From Phaeodactylum tricornutum CCAP 1055/1 (Eukaryota; Bacillariophyta; Bacillariophyceae; Surirellales; Neidiaceae): 64,000 nt of DNA. The position numbers and the translations under genes were made by a program. The stretch lies in the NCBI RefSeq assembly GCF_000150955.2, contig NC_011688.1:248001-312000 (forward strand). Reading direction: 5' to 3'. The notes beneath the pieces are model-generated. The model was given only the letters and a program-made list of their open reading frames with translations, was not told where the DNA came from and did no database searches. Positions within the stretch are counted from its first letter, which is position 1. Every line of letters starts with the position of its first letter. Shown one piece after another: positions 11,166 through 21,536 of this stretch.

Positions 11166-12314
11166 ATGTCTCTCGCAATCAACACGTGCGTCTCAACGGC
11201 TCCGGTGAGTGATTTTCTTGGTGAATCTGGTACGTCTTTGCTGCGGACGGAGCATTCTTCTGGTGAGGATGACGTCTCGCCGAAGCGTTTCGTGCGGAAT
11301 GGGAGACCTTCCACATGCATCGGAAGCCCAAGAAGCGTCGTGATTGGAGATGAGCAGCCACAAAACGGCGTAGGTAGCATGAGAAAGACGGCACGGGTAA
11401 TTCCTGCGATGATCTCGAAAGGAGAGAAGCCGAGGAAAAGCACGAATAAGGCTCCTACCGACGAGAACAGCAACTTTGGCGATGACTACTCCACAGATGG
11501 CGAATCAACGGTATTGGTCATCCAGCAGTCTCGAGCTTGCCGTGATCATCGAGACGAAACTACGTGGTGCAATTATGAAACGGATTGCTTCGACTCGAGC
11601 GATTGTGTTTCCTTCTTTGATGAGAATGATTTGAATTCTTGGGACAACGATGATTCTAGCGAGCAAGAAGACGATAGCTCCTTGCACACTATTGACCTAA
11701 AAGCATCCGACTGTGTACTTGATCCGTTACTGCATAGAATGCAGCCGCGACGTCGTCGACAGGTTTCGTTTGGTTCCGTATTCATCCGTGAATATTCTTT
11801 GACTGTGGGGGATCATCCATACACGCGCGATTCCTGCCCACTAACCTTGGCGTGGCAACATACGGTAACCGTGGAGAAGGAATTGCTTCACTATGAGCAC
11901 AGTCGGTACTTTTTGCGGTCTTCGACACCACCACGGCGACTTGGTCTGCACGAACGACGGGAACGCATATGCGAAGTCAACGAAAACTTAGTCGACCACG
12001 CTGACGTGAAGCAGCTGGAAGTGGCAATGACTCTGTCGAGATTGGAATCAATGCAGACGCGACTGCAAGGCTTTCATCAAGATGGTAACCATCACCAGGA
12101 CGGTTCTGGGACGTCCTCTTCTGACAACATGCATCCTCATTTGATGTGCCTAGATTCCGTGCTTGATCAAGACGAACACCCGCCGCACACTCCATGCTGT
12201 CCAGTGATCGAGGAAGCCAGCACGGCTACCCCATTATATAGTTCGGAAAGTGAACAAACTGATGTTTGTGAGCAGCAATCTCTGCAGCCCATTTCTATCC
12301 GCGAACTGTGCTGA
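11166..12314 (+). CDS. Acidic Ser-rich protein with conserved 'VSFGSVFIREY...GDHP' motif
   Basis: A single exon of 382 aa starting at ATG 11166. Residues ~1-195 are low complexity, rich in Ser, Asp and Glu. Near residues 198-240 lies 'RRQVSFGSVFIREYSLTVGD' followed by HP and then 'CPLTLAWQHT'. The pattern V-x-F-x-x-V-x-I-R-x-Y-x(5)-GD-x-P-x(n)-P-x-x-L-x-W recurs in many stramenopile proteins of unknown function (family knowledge, from memory). The remainder is charged and probably partly helical ('RRERICEVNENLVDHADVKQ'). No signal peptide or membrane helix, so likely cytosolic or nuclear. Function unknown. Confidence 0.75.
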   Translation: MSLAINTCVSTAPVSDFLGESGTSLLRTEHSSGEDDVSPKRFVRNGRPSTCIGSPRSVVIGDEQPQNGVGSMRKTARVIPAMISKGEKPRKSTNKAPTDENSNFGDDYSTDGESTVLVIQQSRACRDHRDETTWCNYETDCFDSSDCVSFFDENDLNSWDNDDSSEQEDDSSLHTIDLKASDCVLDPLLHRMQPRRRRQVSFGSVFIREYSLTVGDHPYTRDSCPLTLAWQHTVTVEKELLHYEHSRYFLRSSTPPRRLGLHERRERICEVNENLVDHADVKQLEVAMTLSRLESMQTRLQGFHQDGNHHQDGSGTSSSDNMHPHLMCLDSVLDQDEHPPHTPCCPVIEEASTATPLYSSESEQTDVCEQQSLQPISIRELC

Positions 12315-12884
12315 CAACACTTTATACATAATTATACATAGAAATTGTTTCTGCTATTCTGCTATTTTTTGACGGTGCTTGTAAAAATTGAAGAATCGAC
12401 ACTGGTCCTGCCGATGTCGATGACTTTGAATCAGTGAGTGACTTGACAAATTAAAGTGGGCAAAGTGTTTTCGATACCACGACGAACTGGTACTGTTTGC
12501 ATGGCTGCAGTCAGGAAGGTACTGCTTTACGTGCTAGCTGTAAGTCGTGTCTGTCGATCAATTGACAGATCCCTAATCTTGCTTTGCAGACGACGCCATT
12601 AGTTTGAGATCATAGCGCAGTCCATGTCGTCGAATTTTGAAGGGATGCGTAATTTTGCCCTATCGCCTTTCAACAGTAGTTGGTGTTGCTTTTCTCAAAG
12701 GCTCCTCAAATTGATTGTGAACATCCATTCATGTGATCCATCCCCGCACCCGTCGATCCCAAGTAGAGTACATCAATCGTTCATATCCACAAGGAGAAGC
12801 ATTGGTTGCTTTTCCAAGCAATATTTGTAATCATCGATTTCTTGTAGAGTTCCAACAATAATAACACTATAGATATTAAACACC
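12315..12884. other. Intergenic spacer, nothing recognised
   Basis: 570 bp with no credible ORF or RNA gene. A small plus-strand ORF near 12624-12830 lacks any protein-like pattern. Confidence 0.5.
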
Positions 12885-13394
12885 ATGGCTTCTTACGAGG
12901 AACGACCATACCACGATGACAGCACCGCTTCCCGTCTGCTCAGCGAAGTTAAGCATCGTCGGGCTCGGTTAGTACTACGGTGGGGGACCACGTTGGAATC
13001 CCGAGTGTTGTTCTTTTTGGCATGGGTTCCTTATAAGGTGGGGTCGCCAGAGGCTGCACGACAAACTACTATGAAAGTTTGTGGTTTACTGTTTTGTTGC
13101 AATATTGTGTATAAATAAGATGCTGCAGAAACACAAGTAAGGCATCAGAATGTACAATGAGGTGGGGCTCTCGGGAAGTCATTGCTGTAGATTAGATAGC
13201 AACTGTTAAGTGTGGGATGGGTTGCTCACTGTCATTCTGTCTACCCGTTGGGGTCGGATGTGCTATTCGTAGCCAAAACCCCGGATAACACAAGGAATCT
13301 ACGTGCGCCGGCGGCTGTACCTTACGTGGAACTACAATCACCACTCCAAAATGTCGAGCTCATTCCCGTTGGAGGAGTCCCCTACGCTAGGTAG
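12885..13394 (+). other. Possible short multi-exon gene or gene remnant
   Basis: An ATG at 12885 opens a frame beginning MASYEERPYHDDSTASRLLS with a possible donor GTTAGT after codon 27. A second protein-like frame covers about 13256-13394 ('VAKTPDNTRNLRAP', 'ELQSPLQNVELIPVGGVPYA'). I could not find a donor/acceptor pair that joins them in phase. They may be pieces of one small gene with exons I cannot place, or a decayed copy. TCACTGTCA lies between them at 13226-13234. Confidence 0.22.
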
Positions 13395-14054
13395 GTGGTA
13401 TGTTGAGGAACCCAACGGACCCGACCCAACGATTCGTACTCCAAAGACTCCCACGCCAGCGAGTGTCTCGTCCGGCGTACCAATCCTCTCATCCCTCTAT
13501 GTTTTTCCATCCCCTTTTTTTCGCGTGCAATGACAGAATTTTTTGGACTAATTAAAAAATTTAAAGCCTATATAGAGTCAACAAAAGCATATTGAATTTT
13601 TCAAATGCTGCGTTAGTGGCGTCGTTTATTGGCGAGGCTGACGCGCAATCCCATAAAAAAGGAGGTGAACGAAGCAACGGCACACGTGTGGGACTCGGGT
13701 GTCCCTGGTTTAGGGCCCCGTTGCTCGGCGCGGTAGAGCGAGCTAGAGTCGAGTGTTCGGTCTCCTACGCACCGGCCCACTCGAGAACGCGTGACTGTGA
13801 GCGTCTCTCGAGCCCATCCCCCCCCGAAGAAAGTCAACCCGTTTCCAATCACAACTGTTTCGACTACTCCTGCCATTGATGGATTGACTGTGAAAAGCCA
13901 ATTCCTTGACCCGTCCCTATTGTGTGTAAGAACTGAACTACTTACAATTAGCTAGCTAGCGAGAGAGTCATTCTCGCGTTGGTTTTCGTTTGTACAAAGA
14001 CACGAAGCCAACCCACATTTTCCAGCCCACGCGAAGTGCCTCCTTTCGCCCACC
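13395..14054. promoter_or_regulatory. Upstream region of the CTD-phosphatase gene
   Basis: No credible gene. TGACTGTGA occurs twice, at 13792-13800 and 13885-13893, 160-260 bp before the start codon at 14055. Confidence 0.45.
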
Positions 14055-15342
14055 ATGACCAAGCCCGAGACTTCCCCCAACCCAAGCGCCGGTAGCAACA
14101 AGACACCTCCGCGACACAACTATGCGAATCCTCTAACTCCCATTGCTTCCATCAAGCGCCCCAGGTCTTCCATGGATCGGGGTCCTTCTTCGCGTACGCT
14201 GAGCGCGGGAACTCCCGTGAGCGGCAACCGCACCGAAAGTCCCTCACTGACAACTCCTGCAAGACGATCATCTACCGACAGTACCGTCAACGCGCTGTCG
14301 CCGATGCATCCACCGAAAGCCGTACATCGGGATGAGGAAGACGAGGTTGTGGTGACGGACGAAGCGTCCTGGGTGGGACGCAAAGTGGACGCGCTTTTCT
14401 CGCCCGTACTTTCGTTTCTCAACAATGCCGCGGAAGACTCCCTTAGGGACGCCCCTACGGCTTCCACCGTCAGTACCGCGGAAGGAACGTCGCCTACCAA
14501 CGAGAATGTCAATATATCCAGTAGTCTGGACGATGAAGAGTCTCTCTGTGACTCCATGGTGGCGATGGAAGACGTCGAGGATGAGGATGAGTTCAATCCC
14601 TGGCAGTTCATCAAATGCCTCCCCGACTACGCCTACGTGCGTCACTTGTGTCCGCCAATTACCCTCCCACCCAAGACTGCCGGCGCCCCGCCAATTACTC
14701 TCGTGCTGGATCTAGACGAAACGTTGGTACACTGTACAGTAGAACCCGTTGAGAACGCCGATCTGACCTTTCCCGTTGATTTCCATAACGTGACCTACCA
14801 AGTTCACGTGCGTCTCCGCCCGCACCTGTTCACTTTTCTCAGCCGCATAGAGGGACAGTACGAAATTGTTTTGTTTACTGCGTCCCAGAAGGTGTACGCC
14901 AATGAGTTGCTTAATCGCATCGATCCCGGTACGTGGGACGGCGAACGATGTAGAGTGACTTGGTTTCGTCTCTCCGTGCGCTCTCCTAACATATGCCTCA
15001 TCCTTTGCTTCTCTGTGCTTTTGTGCCACAGACGGAAAATACTTTCACCACCGTCTGTATCGGGAGTCCTGTTTGGCAGTTGAAGGCAACTACCTCAAAG
15101 ATCTAAACGTTCTAGGTCGCGACCTCTCCAGGACCGTTCTAGTGGACAACTCGCCCCATGCCTTTGGATACCAAGTCGACAACGGCATTCCCATTGAATC
15201 CTGGTTCGACGACCCCGACGATCGGGAACTCCTCAAGCTCGAACGATTTCTGCGTCAGCTCGAGCCCGGCAGCGTCCGTGAGGCCGTTCGCAACAAGTTC
15301 CAGTGCCACACTCTGATCGCCAAAGCGTCCGGTAATCAGTAA
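14055..15342 (+). CDS. FCP1/SCP-family protein phosphatase (CTD phosphatase-like)
   Basis: Two exons, 14055-14928 and 15032-15342 (103-nt GT-AG intron, phase 1), give 394 aa. The first ~200 residues are Ser/Thr/Pro-rich and acidic and look disordered. The catalytic domain follows: '[18 protein letters not shown]' with the DxDx(T/V) nucleophile motif near residues 217-223, '[31 protein letters not shown]', and in exon 2 'LYRESCL', '[20 protein letters not shown]' and the '[11 protein letters not shown]' region. This is the HAD-type NIF/FCPH fold of small CTD phosphatases and Dullard. It removes phosphate from Ser residues, classically of the RNA polymerase II C-terminal domain. The substrate here is unproven; no TM helix argues against a membrane-bound Dullard. 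Confidence 0.92.
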
Positions 15343-15981
15343 AAACAGGGTCACGCCAGACCCACCGACGAGATTGGTGCACTCTCTATAACCGACATCC
15401 TCATGCCGCCGGCAAGACGTATCCAGAACTCGGATTCTTGGGCGAATCCGAAAATGACGATCGGAACGTGTTTCCATATTTGTAGGCCGACGGCAACAAT
15501 GCACACCCATGCGTTTAGACGTCGCGATCCTTTCCAATCATAATTCGTAACATTCAGTGCAATCATTCCCGTAGTAGTTCCTCGCCACCTTCGTGTCGTT
15601 CGAGTACCGCCGGAAGTTCTATTAGTAACCTCGCAAATGTCTTTGTCCAGAGCCGAGACCCGGTTAGCTTGTGGTCTGGCATACGACCGGAAAACCGCAC
15701 CGCCTTGATTCCGCCGTAATGCGCGAGCCCAACGGACATAATAGAAACTACCACGACACTTTTTCCATTCACTGGAAGAAACACCAGTGTGCACACCACC
15801 ACCATATATCTATCTATATGCATGCTTATCGAGTCGCGTCGGTATGCGCAATCCACCATACCGGCCGTCGCCAAAAGGACGGGAACAGCGCTCGCGTTGG
15901 TTTCGTCCCCGTAGCGGCAGTGGCTGGCTCCTGCTGTACGTTGTACTTTGCCGCGGATGCGGAGGCGTGCAATCCAAGAGA
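15343..15981. other. Intergenic spacer upstream of the DysF-like gene
   Basis: No clear gene. The plus frame of the next gene is open from 15787, but the stretch before ATG 15982 reads poorly, so I treat it as leader. Minus-strand ORFs here are low quality. Confidence 0.4.
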
Positions 15982-17307
15982 ATGAACGCGGCGGTGAAAG
16001 CGTCAGCGGGTAGCAGCAGTAGCAGTAGTAGCAGCCATCGCCCAGTGTCACAGTCCGAGCTGGCGTCATCCAAGAATACTACTACAAAAGCGAACGCACG
16101 TCGCGTTCAGAATGCCACGACGGTGTTGCAGTTGACCGAAACGGAACTCTGGGACGGTCAAAAGTGGAAGGTCTCGGGAGATTGCCGTTGGACGTTGGAC
16201 GACGAACCGTGTAAACCACCCGACCAACAGGTACCACCGAAAGGCACAACGTTTTCGGGTGACTGGAAAATTGTCACGAGTTCCTCGCGAGATTCGTACG
16301 GATGGGAGTACGTCGTCTCACAACCGCATCCACTCCGCCAACGGATTTGGTTGCGCAGCGTGGTGCCTTTAGCGAAACACGACGTCGCCCAGTCCGCGGA
16401 CTCGCAAGCCGTTGCTCGGAAGAAACGTCTAGCCCAACGGGAACGTCCACGTTGGATACAGGCTATTCGCGACGATTTCAACTTCAAAGGCTTTGGCTGG
16501 TCCTTTTACAAATCACTTGTGTTCGCGAACAGTTTCGGAGTCGCTTTTCGATTGCCACTGACGTTCAACTTGAATACCTGGGAACGACATCCCGCATGGC
16601 CGTCCATTTCTAGTAACATCGCCTTGTACAATCCTGCTTGCGCTGCCGTATTTCTAAGTGCCTCCATGCGAGTCGAATGGATCAAGTGGGCCGCCGCCCG
16701 ATTATGGTTTCTGCTACAATATCTACTAGTGTGGATGGTTTGGAACGTTTCCCGAGGCGTCGTCTTGGCGTCTTCGGCGCTAGTGTTTCCTGTGACGCGG
16801 AAACTTTACAACCCTCCTATGCCAATACACTGGAAATCGGCTGCGGACAACCCACCAATCTACTCTCGCACTACCGAAGAACGCATCGGAGCCTCGCTTT
16901 CGTGGCGCGTTACCAAAGCCAAGGGCTACGAATTCCGTGTCAGTTATTGGCATTTCTACGCTCCCACTCTCACTTCGATGTACGATGCGTGGGGACGAAC
17001 TAAAATCCCTGCCTGGTTTGCCCGACGCTCCGCGGCCTTGGGACTTTCGACCTCGGGGCCCATACCGGACGATCCGTTTTTGACCTGCAGTGCGTTGCTA
17101 TCGCTGTCTGGCTTTTACTTTCGCAAACGCGAGCGTGTGCTCGTTCAACCCACGGTAAGTACCACGACCGATGCCTCGTCTGCGTCACTCCTTAACACTA
17201 CCGAAACGAGTAAGGCCACTTTCTCCGTCGGGCAGAAAGAGGATGACCCGACCCCAAATGGCGAACAACCAAGGAAGAAATCGTCCACGAAACAGCTCGT
17301 ATCGTAG
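15982..17307 (+). CDS. Membrane protein with dysferlin (DysF)-like N-terminal domain
   Basis: 441 aa from ATG 15982; an in-frame ATG at 15787 would add 65 residues of poor quality. After a poly-Ser run, residues ~40-115 contain 'LTETELWDGQKWKVSGDCRW', then 'GDWKIVTSSSRDSYGWEYV'. The pattern W-x-x-Q-x-W ... GDW ... GWEY matches the N- and C-halves of DysF domains found in dysferlin and the fungal peroxins Pex23/30 (family knowledge; assignment by motif only). Two or more hydrophobic segments follow around residues 230-275 ('LWFLLQYLLVWMVWNVSRGV'), and the C-terminal ~60 residues are hydrophilic. By analogy it may sit in an ER or peroxisomal membrane; that is inference. Confidence 0.7.
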   Translation: MNAAVKASAGSSSSSSSSHRPVSQSELASSKNTTTKANARRVQNATTVLQLTETELWDGQKWKVSGDCRWTLDDEPCKPPDQQVPPKGTTFSGDWKIVTSSSRDSYGWEYVVSQPHPLRQRIWLRSVVPLAKHDVAQSADSQAVARKKRLAQRERPRWIQAIRDDFNFKGFGWSFYKSLVFANSFGVAFRLPLTFNLNTWERHPAWPSISSNIALYNPACAAVFLSASMRVEWIKWAAARLWFLLQYLLVWMVWNVSRGVVLASSALVFPVTRKLYNPPMPIHWKSAADNPPIYSRTTEERIGASLSWRVTKAKGYEFRVSYWHFYAPTLTSMYDAWGRTKIPAWFARRSAALGLSTSGPIPDDPFLTCSALLSLSGFYFRKRERVLVQPTVSTTTDASSASLLNTTETSKATFSVGQKEDDPTPNGEQPRKKSSTKQLVS

Positions 17308-17611
17308 ATGACTTCTCGAGCTCCTCCATTTTGTTTTCCCACGCATAGACCTAATTCAACTACTAGAACCTAGACCAGAGCTAAGATGAGCGCATCGAGT
17401 TATGATACGTGCGTTGTTATTTGAATCCATGTCGTCAAATTGCGCAGAGTCCTGTCGTTGACGTATACACGACATGGTCACAGTTAGTATAAAGCATACC
17501 GCGGTAGTCCGAAAGCGCAACGTCAACTCACATCAATAACACTGTGCCTACATGTGGAACGAGCTTCGTCTAAACATCGTTAGGTATTGATACCAAAAGC
17601 AAGTACTATAC
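17308..17611. other. Intergenic 3' spacer between convergent genes
   Basis: About 300 bp between two converging stop codons. No ORF, no obvious structure. Confidence 0.5.
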
Positions 17612-18229
17612 TTAGAATGCGTATTCGGAGGCAGCAGTGGAGGGAATAATGGAAACTCCAAGTTGCTCGTGGACCATAAGGGCAAGGATACCCATCTGGG
17701 CGGCGCGTCCTTGGTTGAGTTCGATGGTGCGCTTACGGGCTTTGGTGGCATCATCGAAGGAATCCCAGCCAAAGTCAATGTAGTTGTTACGCAAGTCACC
17801 AGGGAATTCGCCTCCAACAAAGTCACGCATGACGAAAACTTCCAAAGCACCAATGAAAGCGAGCAGCTGGAGCTTACCAGCATATGGGATGGCCTCAATG
17901 GCGGCGTATCCGTTGGGGATGTCGGAGAACTTGGTGCCACTCAAGTCAATGTTTCCCGGAAGACGGACACCGGCTTCTTGGATAAGGTACCCAACAACGG
18001 CAAGCATCGAAATACGTCCGTGCTTCAATTCAACAAGACGGAGACGGTCAAACTTTTCCTGGTTGCCGTCGGCGACCAGACCCAAAGGATCCCAAAATCC
18101 AAGAGGGAGCGTGGCTCCAATGTCTTCCTCGAAATTTCCGGTGACAACGGCAGCACGCTTTTTGGCGCCTTTCTTAGCAGCGAAGGCGGCGGCACCGGCG
18201 ACAAAAGTAGCGAAAAGAGCGAGCTTCAT
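17612..18229 (-). CDS. Lhcf: Fucoxanthin-chlorophyll a/c-binding light-harvesting protein (Lhcf type)
   Basis: 205 aa, no intron. The N-terminus 'MKLALFATFVAGAAAFAAKK' is a signal peptide ending at an AAA-F junction, the diatom signal for import through the four plastid membranes. Landmarks of FCP antenna proteins follow: 'PLGFWDPLGLVADG', helix 1 'EKFDRLRLVELKHGRISMLAVVG' with the chlorophyll-binding Glu/His/Arg set, the middle helix around 'LLAFIGALEVFVMRD', 'GEFPGDLRNNYIDFGWDSF', and helix 3 'KRTIELNQGRAAQMGILALMVHEQLG'. It binds chlorophyll a, c and fucoxanthin in the thylakoid antenna. I cannot fix which Lhcf member it is; the divergent 'KKGAKKRAAVV' start and the 'STAASEYAF' tail differ from the abundant FcpA-F group. 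Confidence 0.96.
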   Translation of the reverse strand: MKLALFATFVAGAAAFAAKKGAKKRAAVVTGNFEEDIGATLPLGFWDPLGLVADGNQEKFDRLRLVELKHGRISMLAVVGYLIQEAGVRLPGNIDLSGTKFSDIPNGYAAIEAIPYAGKLQLLAFIGALEVFVMRDFVGGEFPGDLRNNYIDFGWDSFDDATKARKRTIELNQGRAAQMGILALMVHEQLGVSIIPSTAASEYAF

Positions 18230-18704
18230 GGTGATAAAGGTTGCGGAAAGATCGGTTCAAGAAGATTTTGAGAGGGGTGAAAAGACCGTGGCAACGTTGC
18301 TGCGCGATGCAACACGGTGAACGTTGAACTTGTTGGATCGGAGCTAAAGCGCTAAAGTAGCGCCCACAAAGAGTTGATGGAATGTAGAATGTTGAAAACC
18401 GCAAACAGATACCTCGAGGATCGGACACGAGCTCTGTAGCACAAAAAATGAAGGACAGCAGTTTCTCTAACTAGAGAGGAAGAGGTCAATGCCAGTAACC
18501 GGAATCCCGCCGCGATGTGCCATTCTCATTTATGACTTTCATCGGTTGCTATCTATTTTTGCTAGTGACCATGACAACCCAGTAGATAGAATGACCGAGA
18601 AATTTTCCAACGGATAATTAGATTTCCCCCTCACAATTTCATTATTCATTCGCGCAATACGTTCACAAAACCGGCAAAGTTCCATCAGCAAACTGTTCGT
18701 TGAA
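18230..18704. promoter_or_regulatory. Upstream region of the Lhcf gene
   Basis: 475 bp between the Lhcf start (minus strand) and a small plus-strand ORF. No ORF stands out. It should contain the light-responsive Lhcf promoter; I recognise no specific element. Confidence 0.45.
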
Positions 18705-18995
18705 ATGAGTTACAAGACTAAAAACAAGGGTGTTGGTAAATTTCCATCTTCTGTGAAGTCTCACCACCGTCAATTGCAGGAGGGAAGTGTAGGGGCGCGT
18801 TTCGGCTTAACCGCAGAGCTGCTACCTTCCAACAACAAGACAATGGACACCAATCGAACTCCATCCACACTTCTCCTTGGAATTGCCATTTCGATTTTGA
18901 TTTGTCTTCTCATGTCTTGCTGTTTTGGTTTTGCTCTGTATCGAAAGAAAAGAAAAGCGTCAAAGGATTCCGGGTCAAGCAAATGCGCTGCCTAG
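18705..18995 (+). CDS. Small single-pass membrane protein, hypothetical
   Basis: 96 aa starting MSYKTKNKGVGK. One strong transmembrane helix near residues 54-76 ('LLLGIAISILICLLMSCCFGFALY') is followed by a basic stop-transfer stretch (RKKRKASK) and a short Ser-rich tail. The topology is clean, which argues for a real protein, but I see no family motif. It could be the last exon of a longer gene, although nothing convincing precedes it. Confidence 0.4.
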   Translation: MSYKTKNKGVGKFPSSVKSHHRQLQEGSVGARFGLTAELLPSNNKTMDTNRTPSTLLLGIAISILICLLMSCCFGFALYRKKRKASKDSGSSKCAA

Positions 18996-19732
18996 TTTTC
19001 GGGGAGGCTTCGAACTCTGGTGTCTGAGCAAGTCAAAGATTCTTCAAACATTTCTTCACGACAAACAAGTCATTTACTGTACCAAGATAAACAATAATTG
19101 AATGGATGGTTGGATTGAGCAAATTCTAAGGATGGAATCGCTACCTTATTTTAGCACTTTCAAAGTTCCAGTACCTACGCCTTAGCGCAATCAGTAGACG
19201 TCACACAATTACCCTAAATCATAATATTTAAAGCTGCGTTTTGCCCATAGTAGTGCTCTGGGTTATTGCTTCTGTACAACCGACTGCGAGTCTTAAAAAC
19301 AGTCCCCTCCTCTAAGACTGCGCAATCGGCGCAATCACAGTCAGCGAGAAAGCGCACGACGAGCGGCAAGGACTCTCGCATGACCCGTAGGACTTTCTGC
19401 TAGAAATGGTCCAGCCAAACTCCCCTCGTACATTTATACGGAAAAAGGACTTGGTCATAATGAATTTTTAGAGTTCGTAGAGGTCCTATGTATTATGCAC
19501 CACAAGCTTTGTTTCTCCTAAGTGTGAGTGTCGAAACATATCGTCAAATTTTACTGGTTCACTTTTGCGGTCTTTCTTTCGTCAGACGAAATCGGCCAAG
19601 GCGTATTATTTTACCACTGGATTCTTCGTTGCAGAGAGTAAACCCAGTCTCATGTGTCGGTAATGTAAGACACACCCCCGACACTTTGAAGGAAAAATAG
19701 CGTTTACATCGCTGCGAAGGATAGAGCCGAAG
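18996..19732. other. Intergenic spacer upstream of the 19.7-kb membrane-protein gene
   Basis: No credible ORF. TCACAGTCA lies at 19335-19343, about 400 bp upstream of the next start. Confidence 0.5.
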
Positions 19733-21048
19733 ATGTCTGTGCGCAAAAGAAGCACCGCGAGAGCTGCTATCATTGTGCTGTTCACGTTTATATATTGGAC
19801 GTGTGTGGCTAGCCGAAGTTTGGCGGAAAGTGATTGGGATATCGCGAGAGTTGCTGGGTTTCCTGTCTTCGCTTTCAACACCACCACAAGCAATAGTGAA
19901 GTGGTCTTCAAATATAGCGTTACAGGGACCAATTGTAAGTTTCGGCTGCCTTGCTCGCGTGTGCATATTACAACGCAACCATGTCCAATCTCATTTTTTG
20001 CTGTACAGCCCCAGATTTTGGTAGCGAAAAGTTTCTAGAAACATCTCTATTTCTACCGGACTGCCAAACCAGACCTCAAAGGCAATCGATCGTACCTCAT
20101 CATAGCATTGTCGTAAACGGAGAGTACACTGTTGAGTTGGATATTGTTCAAGAAAGTGTTGTGCTATCCGAATTCTATCGTGAAGAGGCCAACAGTACAG
20201 CACGAATAATGTTTTGTGTAAGAGTTGACTATTTTCACTTCGATGGAACGAACGTGAACGGGGTCAACTTTCATGAAACGAATGTATCGATCGGGATAGA
20301 TTTGATTGCTGGTTTTCGACTTCGTGACATTGACTTCGACAGGGCAGCCTCAGAATTTTCGTCAGCGACGGCTTCACTAGACTATCCTATACGAGCTAAT
20401 TTTTGCAACGGAGAGAACAAGGATCAGCCCCAGCCAGCTTTGTTTCAAGGGATGACTTTGCAAGTGTGTGTTTCAATGGACGAGACTGTAGCAATTGGAA
20501 AAGCATACGTGATCGATATCTTAGAGATGGACCTGCATCAACCATCGACGGGAGTGCATGACAATCCAATAACAAAAGCATACTCCAACAAACTGACGCA
20601 AAAAACGTGCAATGGCGGCATATGCAACGTTAAAACGCAGCTCACATCGCGATGGTTTGAAAAAGCGGATCCGGAATCGATTGATTTAACCGGAATGGCA
20701 CTTCTCGCGCTCGGCTCTGCCTCTTCTCGGGAAGAAACCAGAATGCTTCGTTTGCCAATCAATTTTAGAGCGAGGCGAAGAAATCTCAAATCCAATTTCA
20801 CAGAGCTTTCTGAACCAGAAGGGCGCTTTGAAATGTTCATTCTGAGAGCAACTCTACAAGGCGATGCGAAAGACCGAGGATTGGGGCTTGGCCTTATTGT
20901 ATCTTGTGTCGCTGCGGCTTGCCTTCTGACGTGTTCTTGCTCTCTCTCTGTTTGCATTGCACTTCGTTTGCGTGCTCTACGGGAGAAACAGTTTAAAAAT
21001 CTCGCTAAAGCCGACAAGCAACATGCTTGTGGAGCTGACCACACGTAA
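19733..21048 (+). CDS. Type I membrane glycoprotein-like protein, unknown function
   Basis: Exons 19733-19934 and 20009-21048 (74-nt GT-AG intron, phase 1) give 413 aa. A signal peptide covers residues ~1-31 ('AAIIVLFTFIYWTCVASRSLA'). The ectodomain has about nine Cys and several N-x-S/T sites, with repeated beta-like stretches ('YTVELDIVQESVVLSEFY', 'FCVRVDYFHFDGTNVNGVNF', 'TLQVCVSMDETVAIGKAYVI'). A C-terminal TM helix near residues 365-390 ('LGLIVSCVAAACLLTCSCSL') is Cys-rich and followed by a short basic tail. I know of no domain name for it; the plan suggests a surface protein. Its composition resembles large lineage-specific families in diatoms (inference). Confidence 0.8.
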
Positions 21049-21536
21049 ACCTTCACCGGGATTCCCAAACATTGTCAGGCCGGTCACGACCAATGCCCCT
21101 CTTATATACCAAAGCTACGCTCACTCCAGTACCCCGAGGGCAGCCCAAACAAGCCACAGTGGAAAGCGAAAGATCTTAACTAGCTTTCAATTGGCAATAC
21201 TTTCATGTTCAATTTTACTGAACGACATTGGGACTGAGCGGTTACTACGACATTTAGGGCAAAGAATTAATGCTGCTGCAGTGTGCAGCCCTCTAGAATT
21301 CGTCCCAAAAACGTAAGCGAGGGCTGGAGTGTAAAAACTACAATTTCGTCGCAATTGTATACTGGCTGTGCATATCGCCAGATCTCCCATGTTGCCGTAA
21401 ATATTTCAAGATACATTATAAGCAACAGTAAAAGCCGACTAGAGCGGGAGTACTGGGAGCGTAGACTCGTGGGCGTCATTGTCAATTGTTCTGTGATTCG
21501 GAAGTCTGCGTCCGTCAGTCTCTACGGTAGCCTTTC
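21049..21536. other. Intergenic spacer, nothing recognised
   Basis: 488 bp; overlapping short ORFs on both strands lack protein-like pattern. It contains the promoter of the CGI-58-like gene by position. Confidence 0.5.

Noticed and set aside
14120-14614. 164-aa minus-strand Ser-rich ORF
   Set aside because: Antisense shadow of the phosphatase gene's low-complexity N-terminus.
15563-16069. 168-aa minus-strand ORF
   Set aside because: Overlaps the start of the DysF-like gene, poor composition, no motif.
17663-18320. Two long plus-strand ORFs opposite Lhcf
   Set aside because: Antisense frames of the strongly biased Lhcf coding sequence.
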